Assembly: GCA_002500505.1 (NCBI GenBank)
Contig: DLRM01000043.1
Coordinates: forward strand, 22,558-86,557
DNA length: 64,000 bases
Direction: 5' to 3'
DNA from: Planctomycetes bacterium UBA7888
Lineage (GTDB): Bacteria > Planctomycetota > UBA1135
This document shows positions 48,793 through 57,732 of this stretch, in pieces. Numbering within the stretch: position 1 is the stretch's first letter; each line of letters opens with the position of its first letter. The notes beneath the pieces were generated by a model. It did not search any database. It was not told where the DNA came from and saw nothing but the letters and a program-made list of their open reading frames with translations. The position numbers and the translations under genes were made by a program.

Positions 48793-49400
48793 CAGCTCCC
48801 GAGTTGAGAGATGTCGTCCTCAGTTCCAAAGAAACCATCCTCTCCAGCAGAGAGAAGTTGGAATCCATTTGGCGCTTGCCATGCACCGGTGCGCTCATTT
48901 TTGAGAGCGCCAACGGTCTGCTCCTCAACTGCACCTTCCGCACCCGCAAGCACAATCACCTTGTCTCCATAGTGAAGGCTCTCGAAATAAAGGATTGGAT
49001 TTAGCCAAGGATCCCCAAACTCAAAAAGTTCCCGTGTCGGAAGAGATGTCATGGGCTTCCGGAGAGTGTCGCCATCTAAATTCACCAACCACTCCTGGTC
49101 TGGGCGACGGCCTGTGTACTCCGGGTTGTAAAAAGCCAAGAACAAGGCTTCGGCGGAAGAATTTTGCGTGTTCCCAGCTACGCCCACAGGGAGCCGATCG
49201 TCTGGGTATTGATTTTCAATCTGCCGAAATTCTTCGATGGCAGCAGAGAGGGCCGTTAGTTGGGCTTGAGCCTTACGCTTGTTCGAGGAGGAAAACATTC
49301 GCCCACCTCCTATTACAAAGACCGACATCAAAATACCAACAATGACGAGAACAACCATCAACTCCAAGATGGTGAAAGCCGAGCGAGAGGAGGAATGCAT
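48792..49400 (-). CDS. gspG: Major pseudopilin GspG
   Basis: This 202-residue protein has leader MHSSSRSA, then FTILELMVVLVIVGILMSVF with Glu5 (cleavage after Ala rather than Gly). The region KRKAQAQLTALSAAIEEFR and the C-terminal segment FGDPWLNPILYF with GEDGFFGTEDDI match GspG, the latter being the usual calcium-binding loop. It is about 55 residues longer than typical GspG (~145). It is the likely filament-forming subunit of the pseudopilus encoded by this operon. Confidence 0.9.
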   Translation of the reverse strand: MHSSSRSAFTILELMVVLVIVGILMSVFVIGGGRMFSSSNKRKAQAQLTALSAAIEEFRQIENQYPDDRLPVGVAGNTQNSSAEALFLAFYNPEYTGRRPDQEWLVNLDGDTLRKPMTSLPTRELFEFGDPWLNPILYFESLHYGDKVIVLAGAEGAVEEQTVGALKNERTGAWQAPNGFQLLSAGEDGFFGTEDDISQLGS

Positions 49401-52054
49401 TATTCTTGGATGTAAACGAGTTCAGTTTGGTCTAAAGCGACATCAACAGGAAGAGCATTCACCGTGTTGGCAAAGAGTTCCAAAATAATGTCTCCAGTCG
49501 GAGTTTTCAGTCGGGGTTCGGGACCTCGATAAGCCTCTTCCTGTCCAACCCAAACCACAAGTTCAGGTGGAGAAACTTCGCGATCAAGGGCAAAACGGAC
49601 TTCAACCAATTGTCCAGGGATGACCTGTTGATTCAACTCCCCCATTTTCCCTTTGGCGCCGCTCGTTAACTTCCAGCGGATGCCACTGTCGTGAGCGCGG
49701 AAAACTTGGAAGCCCCAACTGCGCCTGCGGCGCGATTCCAAAGCGATTCCCACACCGGCCTCTCCACGATGACCATTTCCAACGGTCCATAGGCAACTTG
49801 CCGACCGGAAAGAGAGGGCGCGAAGAGCTCTAAATGCGCGTGTTTCCCCTGCCTTAGCGTGAGTTCCAGCAATTCGAAGTGAGCCACCACGGACCCGAGG
49901 CTCAACTCCATTCCGAGCGGCAGTGCGAACATCCCATTGTGGTCGAGGAATCTGTCCATTAAAGTCATCTGTCCAGCGCACTGTGCTGGAACGCTCTTGG
50001 ATTCGCCTTTGCCATGTATCGGCAAAGACAGCTTGAGGATGCTCTTCTTGAGAACGAAGATTGTCCTGCAAGAGCGCAAACTCACCAACTGCAGCTTGCA
50101 CATCACCTTCTAAGTAAGCCGCCCAAGCAAGAGCATTTTGTCGAGCATTTTCTAAATTCGAATCCTCAACTTGACTTAAACTTACTCGAGCTTCTTCCAC
50201 TTGATTAAGCTGCAATAAGTTCAAGCCTCGACGCAAAGATGCGTCTCCCCATTCTGGAGCTTCGCCAACAGCGCGGCGGAAAGCCACTTCTGCTAAAGCA
50301 TGTCGACCTTCTTGATTGAGCAGCCAGGCAAGCTCGCCAAGAACGGCACCACAGCGGGGAAAATAAGAAATCAAAAAGCGCAAATCTTCATTTGCTGAAG
50401 AAAGGTCGTGATTCTCTCGAGCCCAACGTGCGCGAAGATATCGCGCATAAGGCAACTTTGGACTCAGCTTCAAAGCTTCATCCAGTTTTTCTTGCGCGTC
50501 CTCATCATGCCCCAAAGAATTCAACCAGAATGCGAGGGCAGCCAATGCGGGTGCGGCATCAAGACCCGCACTCTTTGAAGCAGCCCTTAAGTCACGCACG
50601 ACTTCTCCTGCGGGTTCTCCATTGGCAGCCGCAGCAATGCCACGCATGTAAAGTAGCTTCCAGTCCGCACCAAAGATTTCGATGGCATCATTTGCCTGAG
50701 AAAGTGCGTCAGAAAACTGACCGGAAAGATATGCCGAAGCAGCACCACCTGCTGAAGCATCAAGAACTTGAGCTGCGGCACCACCAGTTCGCTGGACTTC
50801 TCCAAAAGCCTGCGCAGCCGACTCAAAATCCCCAACTGCAAGATAAGCTTCCCCAAGAGCCACACCATTGGCTAATGCACCCGGAGCACGACGAGGGCGG
50901 TATTGCCTATCCGCTTGTTGTAATAAGGGGATTGCTTCCATGGCCCGACCCGTCCGAGTAAGCAGGCGACCTAAAAGTTGAAGCACTTCGGGGTTGCCAT
51001 CAGAAAGATCTACACCGCTTCGATATTGGGTTTCAGCTTCTGAATCCATGCCGAGTCTTTCCAAAATCCTTCCCAAGCGAGCGCGTGGCGCCGAAGACCG
51101 AGCAAAAACTTGAGGCTGGATGCCCTTCAGCGGAGTGCGGGAGGCTTGAATCCCTGCCATTCCCGCATAGAGACTGAAGGCGCGATCCCATTTGAATGTG
51201 CGCTCCCAAACATCACCAAGAGCCAGCCAAGTTTGAATATCCTCGCCGCTTAGCTCAGTTGTTTTTTCGGCAACGGATTCAGCTCGTGTAAAGGCGAGGG
51301 AGTCAGCGTGTCCTTGGTCCAAGAGCCAAGCAATGGATTCAAGGCGGTTCTCAATACTTCCGGAAGATTGCGGCAAAGCCCGCACCCGAATCTCAATCTG
51401 ATTGCGAAGCGTATCGGCAAAGCGGAAAGAAACGTAATTCTCTGGCGCAAAGCGAGACGGCGAAAAGCGGTCCGAACCCGTCGCAGGGTCCACTTCCTGA
51501 AATACCAAATCGGAGCTTCCTGAAATGAGCGAATAGCGGTCGTCATTGAGAATTCTCCCCCACCGCTGATCCAACCCATTGATGCGAACAGAATCATAAA
51601 GTTTAAGCAAATCTTCTTCAGAGCTTTCCAGCGTTCCAGACGCTTGGCTCTCGTCTAAAGATGCATACTCGGAATCTTCGGTGACTCCATCTTCGGTGAC
51701 TAACTCGTTAATATCCCCCGGAAGGGGCCCCGGGGTAAGAAGAAGGTGCCGGCTCCAATAATCCGCGCCAGAGTCTGGAATCGGTGGAGGCAATAGAGTG
51801 GCCATCGCTTCCAAAGGTGGGAGAACTAGAGGAAGGGGCTCTAAAGGCTCAGTTTCTCGTGGCTCGCGGAAGACATCTCTTGAACTGTCCTCAAGGTCAA
51901 AGTCCACCACCACTTCCACTCCACCAGCCCTAGGGAGCTCCATGCTCCGAACTCCAGGCCGAACACGGGCGACGCCCTCGTCCGAGAAAAGAGACCAGCT
52001 CATTAGAGCCAGAAGGAGAAGTACGACTAAAAGCAGGATTTGCTCTCTTTTCAT
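49400..52054 (-). CDS. Membrane-anchored TPR protein with concanavalin-like C-terminal domain
   Basis: This 884-residue protein has an N-terminal membrane anchor (residues ~5-24), a Pro/Glu-rich linker to ~100, a long helical array with TPR-like repeats (~265-690, e.g. LGRILERLGMDSEAETQYR and LSPKLPYARYLRARWA), and a C-terminal beta domain from ~698 (DDFNGQIPRPQWDV, then GGSLRIAGTHA and VGIALESRRRRSWGF) like concanavalin-type sandwich folds. It lies between gspM and gspG with start/stop overlaps on both sides. It probably acts in the periplasm as a scaffold of the pseudopilus machine. Confidence 0.8.
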   Translation of the reverse strand: MKREQILLLVVLLLLALMSWSLFSDEGVARVRPGVRSMELPRAGGVEVVVDFDLEDSSRDVFREPRETEPLEPLPLVLPPLEAMATLLPPPIPDSGADYWSRHLLLTPGPLPGDINELVTEDGVTEDSEYASLDESQASGTLESSEEDLLKLYDSVRINGLDQRWGRILNDDRYSLISGSSDLVFQEVDPATGSDRFSPSRFAPENYVSFRFADTLRNQIEIRVRALPQSSGSIENRLESIAWLLDQGHADSLAFTRAESVAEKTTELSGEDIQTWLALGDVWERTFKWDRAFSLYAGMAGIQASRTPLKGIQPQVFARSSAPRARLGRILERLGMDSEAETQYRSGVDLSDGNPEVLQLLGRLLTRTGRAMEAIPLLQQADRQYRPRRAPGALANGVALGEAYLAVGDFESAAQAFGEVQRTGGAAAQVLDASAGGAASAYLSGQFSDALSQANDAIEIFGADWKLLYMRGIAAAANGEPAGEVVRDLRAASKSAGLDAAPALAALAFWLNSLGHDEDAQEKLDEALKLSPKLPYARYLRARWARENHDLSSANEDLRFLISYFPRCGAVLGELAWLLNQEGRHALAEVAFRRAVGEAPEWGDASLRRGLNLLQLNQVEEARVSLSQVEDSNLENARQNALAWAAYLEGDVQAAVGEFALLQDNLRSQEEHPQAVFADTWQRRIQERSSTVRWTDDFNGQIPRPQWDVRTAARNGVEPRVRGGSLRIAGTHAKAGETRAFRALRALSFRSASCLWTVGNGHRGEAGVGIALESRRRRSWGFQVFRAHDSGIRWKLTSGAKGKMGELNQQVIPGQLVEVRFALDREVSPPELVVWVGQEEAYRGPEPRLKTPTGDIILELFANTVNALPVDVALDQTELVYIQE

Positions 52055-52812
52055 TCCTCGTCCTCCTCTTCAGCAGAAAGAACCCCAACTCCAAATTCTA
52101 AGAGCAAGCCTCGAGTACCTTTTTTATCCAATGGAAGGACCTCTAAACGAACGAGTCCAAGAGGTGGATCATGTGCAACAAGCGTGCGGAGACAAGGAAG
52201 CAGCCTCTCTTCATCTAGTCGAACTTCCATTCCCACAGAAGTGATGTCCAGGGCGGATGCACGAACATTCCCCTTCCTACTTGATCGGGTGGATATCGAA
52301 ATGTCATCGACAGATTGGGCGCCATAATCAATGGCAAGTCGCATGACTTGGTCCACGACAAAAAATCCTTGGAGCACCTTGTTAATAATCTGAGGCTGCC
52401 CGGGAGAAACCGCCGGCAGTCCCATGGACTCATCTATCTGGATATCTTGCAGCAAAGCCGCAGAAATCAACTCTTGCCTACGTTGCCCAGTGAACTCGAT
52501 GTAGTGCTTGGATGGGCTTTGTCCTTCTTTAGGCAAAAACTCTAGCGGAATTTCTGGGAGTGCTTTCCCAGCGAGTCGCCTGCTTTGTTCGCTCAGCTCC
52601 TCTAATCGGGTACGAGCGCGAGCAACATCTTGCGAGGAAACATGTTTTCCTTTTAGAGTCCGAGTTGCCGACATAATATTTCGACGAGAAGATGCTGCCG
52701 CTTTTTTCGACCCGCTTACAAAAATGGAGCCCAAGACAAAAAAGCTCACGAGCCCAATGACAATCCCGATTAAAAACCGACGATTGGCTTGCCAGAATGC
52801 ATCGAGGTTCAC
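52051..52812 (-). CDS. GspM/PilO-like inner-membrane assembly protein
   Basis: This 253-residue protein starts at GTG (GTGA overlap). It has a short cytoplasmic tail, one membrane segment (FLIGIVIGLVSFFVLGSIF, residues ~13-31), a coiled-coil stretch (RARTRLEELSEQSRRL) and a C-terminal alpha/beta region (~160-245) ending in an acidic tail. This is the build of PilO and GspM, and it directly follows a GspL/PilM-PilN gene. Sequence similarity is weak in this family, so the call depends on architecture and position. Confidence 0.7.
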   Translation of the reverse strand: MNLDAFWQANRRFLIGIVIGLVSFFVLGSIFVSGSKKAAASSRRNIMSATRTLKGKHVSSQDVARARTRLEELSEQSRRLAGKALPEIPLEFLPKEGQSPSKHYIEFTGQRRQELISAALLQDIQIDESMGLPAVSPGQPQIINKVLQGFFVVDQVMRLAIDYGAQSVDDISISTRSSRKGNVRASALDITSVGMEVRLDEERLLPCLRTLVAHDPPLGLVRLEVLPLDKKGTRGLLLEFGVGVLSAEEEDEE

Positions 52813-54461
52813 TCTTCGACCTCCTCTGGTTCGCTACCAGGTCCATCCGCCAACAACACCGTAGTCAAAGTCCACTCAGGGTTACGACCTCGCTCCTTGC
52901 TCGAGATTTGAATTGCTCGCTCTTTCCCAGGCAACATTTCTTTGATTTTCTCGCTGAATTCTGTGAAAGCATCTGCCGCGCGACGGGCACGGTTTTCGCC
53001 ACGGATTCGCACCATGACGACAGGAATCATTCGGCCTTTCATGTCCCAGTCTTCACCTGGAGCCAGCCCAATTTCAAGGCCTTCAACCCAAAGGTTTTCG
53101 GGAAGCCATTGACCAAGAGCAGAAAGGAATTCTTGTGCACTCCTTTGAATCGCATGTCGGGCAAGAAGCTCTTGGTGGATTTCGGTTTCTCGCTCCAACT
53201 GTAGAGTCAACTCATCGGCCTTGCGATCGTTATCTTGAGCAGACTTGGCTTGAACGGAAAGCTTACGAGACTGAGCGGCCAAATCTCCGGCCCTGGACGA
53301 ACTCACTTTGAATTCTATTCCGAGATAAATAAGAGCCAAAACAATCGCAACCACGATGAATATGCCACGCTCTTGGAAGTCTCGTTTTTTCCGCGAGGCT
53401 TCCGGAAGGATTTCCATTGCGTAAAGGTCTGGATTCGCAGAACTCATGGCAAGGCCAAGAGCCACGGTTGCGGCCGGTCCATCAGCCTGCAAAGAATCGA
53501 ATTGGTCTTCGGGCAAATCGTCTGCATTCACCATCTCTGCAGGATTCCAAACTTCAACAGGGACGCCAGTCCGCTTGGATAAAAACTCATCCAGTCCGTT
53601 TGCCAAAGCTCCTCCACCCGTCAACAAAATGCGGTCTAAGCTCAAATCCCGCAAACGTGCTTGAGCCTTACAAAGAGTAATCGCCCCGGAAAGCAAGGTG
53701 GGCATGGAATCGTAAAGAGGAACAAGAGGCCGAGTCACCCTTTCAGCATCCGAGCCCAAGCGTTGTCCTAATGCGCCTTTCAAATCGAGATGCTTATGGA
53801 TCAAACGGCGAGCACGAACATCATCCACTCCGAGGCGACTGCCAAGAGTTGAGTCTCTCTGGTCCAATCCCGTGGTGACCGAACGAGCAAAATAAAGTTC
53901 GGAGCCTCGGACAAGGGCAAGATCAATGGTTCCGGCCCCAATGTTGGCCAGCAAGGTCACGCTCGGGGCGTGGTCGCCAAGAGCAAGGAATGCGTTGTAC
54001 AAAGCAATGGCATTTGGAGAAAACCCTTGGACGGGAAGTTTTCCACAGGAATCAAGCCAATGCGCCAATAAGTCTTCCTTGACTAGACCAAGAAGAATCG
54101 TGTCATCTTCATCTAACTCTTTTGGAACCGGAAGCAGATTAAAGGAGGTCGCCAACGGAGAACCGGATCGAGATTCGATTTCCCGAACTTCAAACTCCAT
54201 AAGACGCTCAAGCCGCCAATCTTCAACTGGAGGGACAGGAAGATAGCGCACCATAATTTCTGAACCGGTCAAACCAACACGGACAGGCGCTGGTTTTTTC
54301 CTCAAATAACCAAAGGCGTCTGCCGTAACTTCGAGTGGAGTTTCACCAGGCTCAACCGCAACGGAAAAGTAGCGAGACAAAGAAACTTCACCTTTCCGAA
54401 GTTGCACTTCTGCCAAGCGAACGCTCGTGCGTCCAGGATCCAGACCTGCGCCTCGGCTCAT
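52809..54461 (-). CDS. GspL-like protein (PilM actin-like domain fused to PilN)
   Basis: This 550-residue protein starts at 54461, overlapping the FHA gene stop (ATGA). Residues ~1-340 form a PilM-type actin fold: GLDPGRTSVRLAEV, LANIGAGTIDLALV and ILLTGGGALANGLDEFL. After about residue 375 come a membrane helix (GIFIVVAIVLALIYLGIEF), a coiled coil and a PilN-like ferredoxin domain (ENLWVEGLEIG, VVMVRIRGENR). This layout equals GspL of type II secretion, which links the cytoplasmic ATPase to GspM. The nucleotide-binding signature is better preserved than in typical GspL, hence a PilM-PilN fusion is an equally good name. Confidence 0.85.
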   Translation of the reverse strand: MSRGAGLDPGRTSVRLAEVQLRKGEVSLSRYFSVAVEPGETPLEVTADAFGYLRKKPAPVRVGLTGSEIMVRYLPVPPVEDWRLERLMEFEVREIESRSGSPLATSFNLLPVPKELDEDDTILLGLVKEDLLAHWLDSCGKLPVQGFSPNAIALYNAFLALGDHAPSVTLLANIGAGTIDLALVRGSELYFARSVTTGLDQRDSTLGSRLGVDDVRARRLIHKHLDLKGALGQRLGSDAERVTRPLVPLYDSMPTLLSGAITLCKAQARLRDLSLDRILLTGGGALANGLDEFLSKRTGVPVEVWNPAEMVNADDLPEDQFDSLQADGPAATVALGLAMSSANPDLYAMEILPEASRKKRDFQERGIFIVVAIVLALIYLGIEFKVSSSRAGDLAAQSRKLSVQAKSAQDNDRKADELTLQLERETEIHQELLARHAIQRSAQEFLSALGQWLPENLWVEGLEIGLAPGEDWDMKGRMIPVVMVRIRGENRARRAADAFTEFSEKIKEMLPGKERAIQISSKERGRNPEWTLTTVLLADGPGSEPEEVEE

Positions 54462-56209
54462 TCTCCCCCCTCCTCTAGCCAAGTGGCAAGATAGGGGTAG
54501 CTGCGTTTCAGACCCCCGAGAAGGCGCTCGTTGTAAAGCACTCGGTCAGTTTCTTCCTCTTGGAGCACTTTCGAGATTTCATAATCCAAGACCTGAATCA
54601 TAGCTTGGGCTTCCGCTTCAACTTGGGTCCCTGGAAGAGCCTTAGCCAACTTGGCTGCTTCTTCGTGCACGCGATGCATTTCGTCCGCCGAGGCCAAGAA
54701 CACAGCCTCCGCCGCAGCCGTCTCTAGAGAGGCCAGCTGATTCCGCCCCCAGTCAATGGCTTCAGCTCGTTTTGTTTCCGCTAAAGCCACCTTCTCTTCA
54801 TCAAAGGGCCAATGATGCAAGAGCTCCTGGGTGGCGCGAAGGAGAGTTGCAGTATCCCCTTGGCGTGAACTACGTTCAATATCACTCAGCAAGCGGGACG
54901 CTTCACCCAATGGATAGGTAATGTCCCAATCTAGGAGGAATGGCTGGGTGGGTTGAAGAAGAATTCCCGCCGAGCTCACCGAAAGCCCCATCGGACTCTC
55001 GAAAGAGATCCAAAAGGGTCGCTCGCCGCGGAAAAGAAGCCCAGTAGCTTCAGCGATGTCCATTCCAGTGATTGCGGGAATAGGCTCTTGCTCTGTAAGA
55101 ATCAAAACATTCGAACCGGTAACACGAAGCCAGGATTGGCCGGCCGTTTCAAAAAGAATGCCCTTAGGGTCCGATTTCCATTTTCCACCCGAGCCATAGG
55201 CCTCAAAGATACGTCCACTCAAACCTTGAAGAACGACATTGGCGCCATACTGAAGTACTTTTCGCCCACTTCCGACCTTCTCAAAACTAAGGCCCTCTCC
55301 GCCCTCGGTGGTCACTCGGAGAGAACTCAGGGAACCCGAACCCTTCAACTGTAATTGAAGCTGGAACCATTCAAAGTCCTCACAAGGCAATTCCAATTCA
55401 ACTCCACCCTTAGAAAGCGAATCTCCTGCCCAAATGATGGAAGAGTCCTCGGTTCCACAAGTCAAAACGGGCCAAGCCTGCAGGTCACCCTTCAGCTGTC
55501 CCTCAACTCGAATCCGACAAGGGGCAGATTCAAAGCGAGGCAACAATTCTGCCGTCCGGAATCCTCCGGGGCTTCGCAGTTCATCTCCAACAATCTCCAA
55601 CCCTTTACCCAGCTTCCAAGAATCGGCCACATCGCCTTCAAAGTGTCCAAGATCCTCAATCGCATCGAGTTGAACTACCGCCGCACGGCGTGGTCCCTCA
55701 CTTGTGGCCAAATCAATTTCTTCCGTTTGATTGAAAAACCAGTACGCTCCACCAGCCAGCACCACGATGGCTAGAAGTAGCCACATCATCCAAGACCCTC
55801 CTCGGCCACCCCCTTCGAGAACCTCTCGAACAGCTCGATTGTGAATGGCAGCATCGGATTGGGAGGAGGAATCGGATGGTTCGGTGGCCTCTGAGGTTGA
55901 GGCTCCGCCCGGAGCTTCGCCATCCGCCAAAAGCCGAATCCCGAGGTTGCCTAGCTTGAGTTCCGTGCCAAGGAACCACTCACCATCTTCTGCCTTGATT
56001 CCGCCAGACCAGGTGCCATTCGTGGAACCAAGGTCTCGGAAATGGACTGTCCCGGACTCTGAAACGGTCAATTCCAAGTGTTTCCCCGAAACGGCATCCC
56101 CTTGGACAAACACATCGACCCCCTCACGCCTACCTAGGGTGTAAGTGCCTGGCCCAAGCTCGACCAAGCGGCCGGCATCCTGGCCACTCAAAATCTCAAT
56201 GCGAATCAT
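54458..56209 (-). CDS. FHA-domain transmembrane protein
   Basis: This 583-residue protein has an N-terminal FHA domain (~1-95) with GRREGVDVFV, SGKHLEL and DLGSTNGTW, the phosphothreonine-binding motifs (Lys replaces the more usual Arg after the Ser). A Ser-rich linker precedes one membrane segment (~141-159). The outer part (~175-330) has a beta-rich pattern (DSWKLGKGLEIVGDELRSPG) like concanavalin-type folds; the C-terminal ~150 residues are helical. It opens the pseudopilin gene chain. It may couple phosphorylation by a Ser/Thr kinase, such as the one at 59223, to the assembly; this is inference. Confidence 0.85.
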   Translation of the reverse strand: MIRIEILSGQDAGRLVELGPGTYTLGRREGVDVFVQGDAVSGKHLELTVSESGTVHFRDLGSTNGTWSGGIKAEDGEWFLGTELKLGNLGIRLLADGEAPGGASTSEATEPSDSSSQSDAAIHNRAVREVLEGGGRGGSWMMWLLLAIVVLAGGAYWFFNQTEEIDLATSEGPRRAAVVQLDAIEDLGHFEGDVADSWKLGKGLEIVGDELRSPGGFRTAELLPRFESAPCRIRVEGQLKGDLQAWPVLTCGTEDSSIIWAGDSLSKGGVELELPCEDFEWFQLQLQLKGSGSLSSLRVTTEGGEGLSFEKVGSGRKVLQYGANVVLQGLSGRIFEAYGSGGKWKSDPKGILFETAGQSWLRVTGSNVLILTEQEPIPAITGMDIAEATGLLFRGERPFWISFESPMGLSVSSAGILLQPTQPFLLDWDITYPLGEASRLLSDIERSSRQGDTATLLRATQELLHHWPFDEEKVALAETKRAEAIDWGRNQLASLETAAAEAVFLASADEMHRVHEEAAKLAKALPGTQVEAEAQAMIQVLDYEISKVLQEEETDRVLYNERLLGGLKRSYPYLATWLEEGGE

Positions 56210-56256
56210 TCGGGAAGGGAGCTAATGGGGAATCCAAGAAGGGGCAGTTTAGAAGC

Positions 56257-56274
56257 ATCTACCTAATCTACCTA
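56257..56274. repeat. Tandem 9-base repeat upstream of the FHA gene
   Basis: ATCTACCTA occurs twice in direct tandem in the 135-base divergent region between the FHA gene and rsmE, about 50 bases before the FHA start. It could be a regulator-binding site; no matching family is evident. Confidence 0.35.
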
Positions 56275-56303
56275 GGCAGAGCAAAGAAAAGGCGGTCTAG
56301 AGA

Positions 56304-56332
56304 TTAACCCCCAAAGCCACTAGGGTTACTAT
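56304..56332 (+). promoter_or_regulatory. Possible promoter of rsmE
   Basis: TTAACC (56304-56309) and TACTAT (56327-56332) are 17 bases apart, each matching the sigma-70 boxes at 4 of 6 positions. Transcription would start about 6 bases before the ATG at 56345, giving a nearly leaderless message; no Shine-Dalgarno sequence is present, which agrees. Confidence 0.3.
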
Positions 56333-56344
56333 CATCCTTGCCGT

Positions 56345-57067
56345 ATGCGCTTCTTTTTCCTCACCGAAGCCCCCAATACCCTGGACGGGCCCTGGTCCCC
56401 ACCTGTTGAACTATACAGGCACTTCAAAGCTCTCCGTCTAGATGTTGGGCAGGATGTCCTGTTGCTATTGCCCCACGGTGGCGCCATCAAGGCTACTTGG
56501 GATGGATTTGACACCCTCCAGCTCCTCGGCTTATGCGAAGTGCCTCGATTGCCCTTAATGCCACTGACCTTAGCCACCGCTTGGCCAAAAGGCAGGCGGG
56601 CCGACGACCTTATTGTGCGCGCTACCGAAGCCGGCGTTGAACGCATTGTTCCGATGGTTTGCGAAAGAAGTATTTCGGGACGCAAACCCTTTTCCAAAAA
56701 TCGACTTGACCGTTGGAACAAACTGGCTCGAGAGACTTGCCAACAATGCAACCGTCCCTTTCCCCCAATCTTGGCTGAGAGTCCCGTTCCTCTGCAAGAA
56801 ATACGAGAGGAAGCTCCCCCTGCAAAACCACTTGCCTTGATTCCCGAGGCATTCCCTCTAGCCATGGGATTGACTCTGCAACCCTCCAAAGAAATCATGC
56901 TCCTGGTGGGTCCAGAAGGAGGCTTCAGTTCGGACGAACTGACCTGGATAAAGGAGCAGGGAATCCAAACCGCCGGCTTGCTCCCAACGGTCTTGAGGAT
57001 TGAATCAGCGGGGCCCGCCGCTGCCACCATTTGCCAACATTGGTTCTATCAACTCAACGCAAGTTAG
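56345..57067 (+). CDS. rsmE: 16S rRNA (uracil1498-N3)-methyltransferase RsmE
   Basis: This 240-residue SPOUT methyltransferase modifies U1498 of 16S rRNA in the assembled 30S subunit. The N-terminal PUA-like domain (~1-70) is followed by the SPOUT domain with the knot motifs LLVGPEGGFSSDEL (~180-193) and LLPTVLRIESAGPAA (~215-229). The usual ILR.ETA is here VLRIESA. Its stop overlaps the stop of radC on the other strand by four bases. Confidence 0.93.
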   Translation: MRFFFLTEAPNTLDGPWSPPVELYRHFKALRLDVGQDVLLLLPHGGAIKATWDGFDTLQLLGLCEVPRLPLMPLTLATAWPKGRRADDLIVRATEAGVERIVPMVCERSISGRKPFSKNRLDRWNKLARETCQQCNRPFPPILAESPVPLQEIREEAPPAKPLALIPEAFPLAMGLTLQPSKEIMLLVGPEGGFSSDELTWIKEQGIQTAGLLPTVLRIESAGPAAATICQHWFYQLNAS

Positions 57068-57693
57068 AGCCAACCCTCCTCTAAAAAAGAGGTGTAACAA
57101 CCCGCTCCCACAACAACATGGTCAAGGAGCTCAATCCCCAACAAACGACCCACTCGTTGTAGCCGCCGAGTTGTTGAACGATCTTCTGCTGACACCTCCG
57201 CATCTCCTGAAGGGTGGTTATGCGCCACAACCAAGGCCGCTGCGCGGTGAAGAACTGCCGGCGCAAAGACTTCCCGAGGATGAACCAGCGAAGTGGTTAG
57301 CGTGCCTTCACTAAGACGCTCCTCGTGGAGCAAACCTCCCTTCGCATCCAAATAAAGTGCGTAAAACTGTTCCTTTCGCCGCCCAGCAAAATGAGGCTCA
57401 AGGTATTGCCGCACATCACTTCCCCCTCGAAATCGGGTGCGAAGAGAACATTTCGCCGAAACACCGCGCCGCCCTAATTCCAGAGCTGCGGCTAGGCAGA
57501 CCGCTCTTTGGGGTTCGATTCGAAGATTCGTCCCTAATTCTTCGGGGCAACGGAGTAATAAGTTGCCAGGCCCTCCCATTACCTTTAATCGCTCTTGAGT
57601 TTCTTTGCACCCTTCTTCACCAAGTGCCATCGCTAAAAGCGCGGCATCATCCTCTACAGACACAAGCATGCCCTGGGAGACGGTTTCCCGCAT
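57064..57693 (-). CDS. radC: RadC family JAB-domain protein
   Basis: This 209-residue protein has an N-terminal helix-hairpin-helix-like region (~30-75) and a C-terminal JAMM/MPN metalloprotease-like domain with His158-x-His160 in VVAHNHPSGD and Asp171. The zinc site is complete. Despite the name, the family's cellular role is unsettled, and a role in DNA repair is doubtful. It lies 39 bases after the metalloprotease gene at 57733 on the same strand. Confidence 0.92.
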   Translation of the reverse strand: MRETVSQGMLVSVEDDAALLAMALGEEGCKETQERLKVMGGPGNLLLRCPEELGTNLRIEPQRAVCLAAALELGRRGVSAKCSLRTRFRGGSDVRQYLEPHFAGRRKEQFYALYLDAKGGLLHEERLSEGTLTTSLVHPREVFAPAVLHRAAALVVAHNHPSGDAEVSAEDRSTTRRLQRVGRLLGIELLDHVVVGAGCYTSFLEEGWL

Positions 57694-57732
57694 CTTGCGT
57701 TACTCAAATAAAACTGCGAACTTCCCAGGAAT

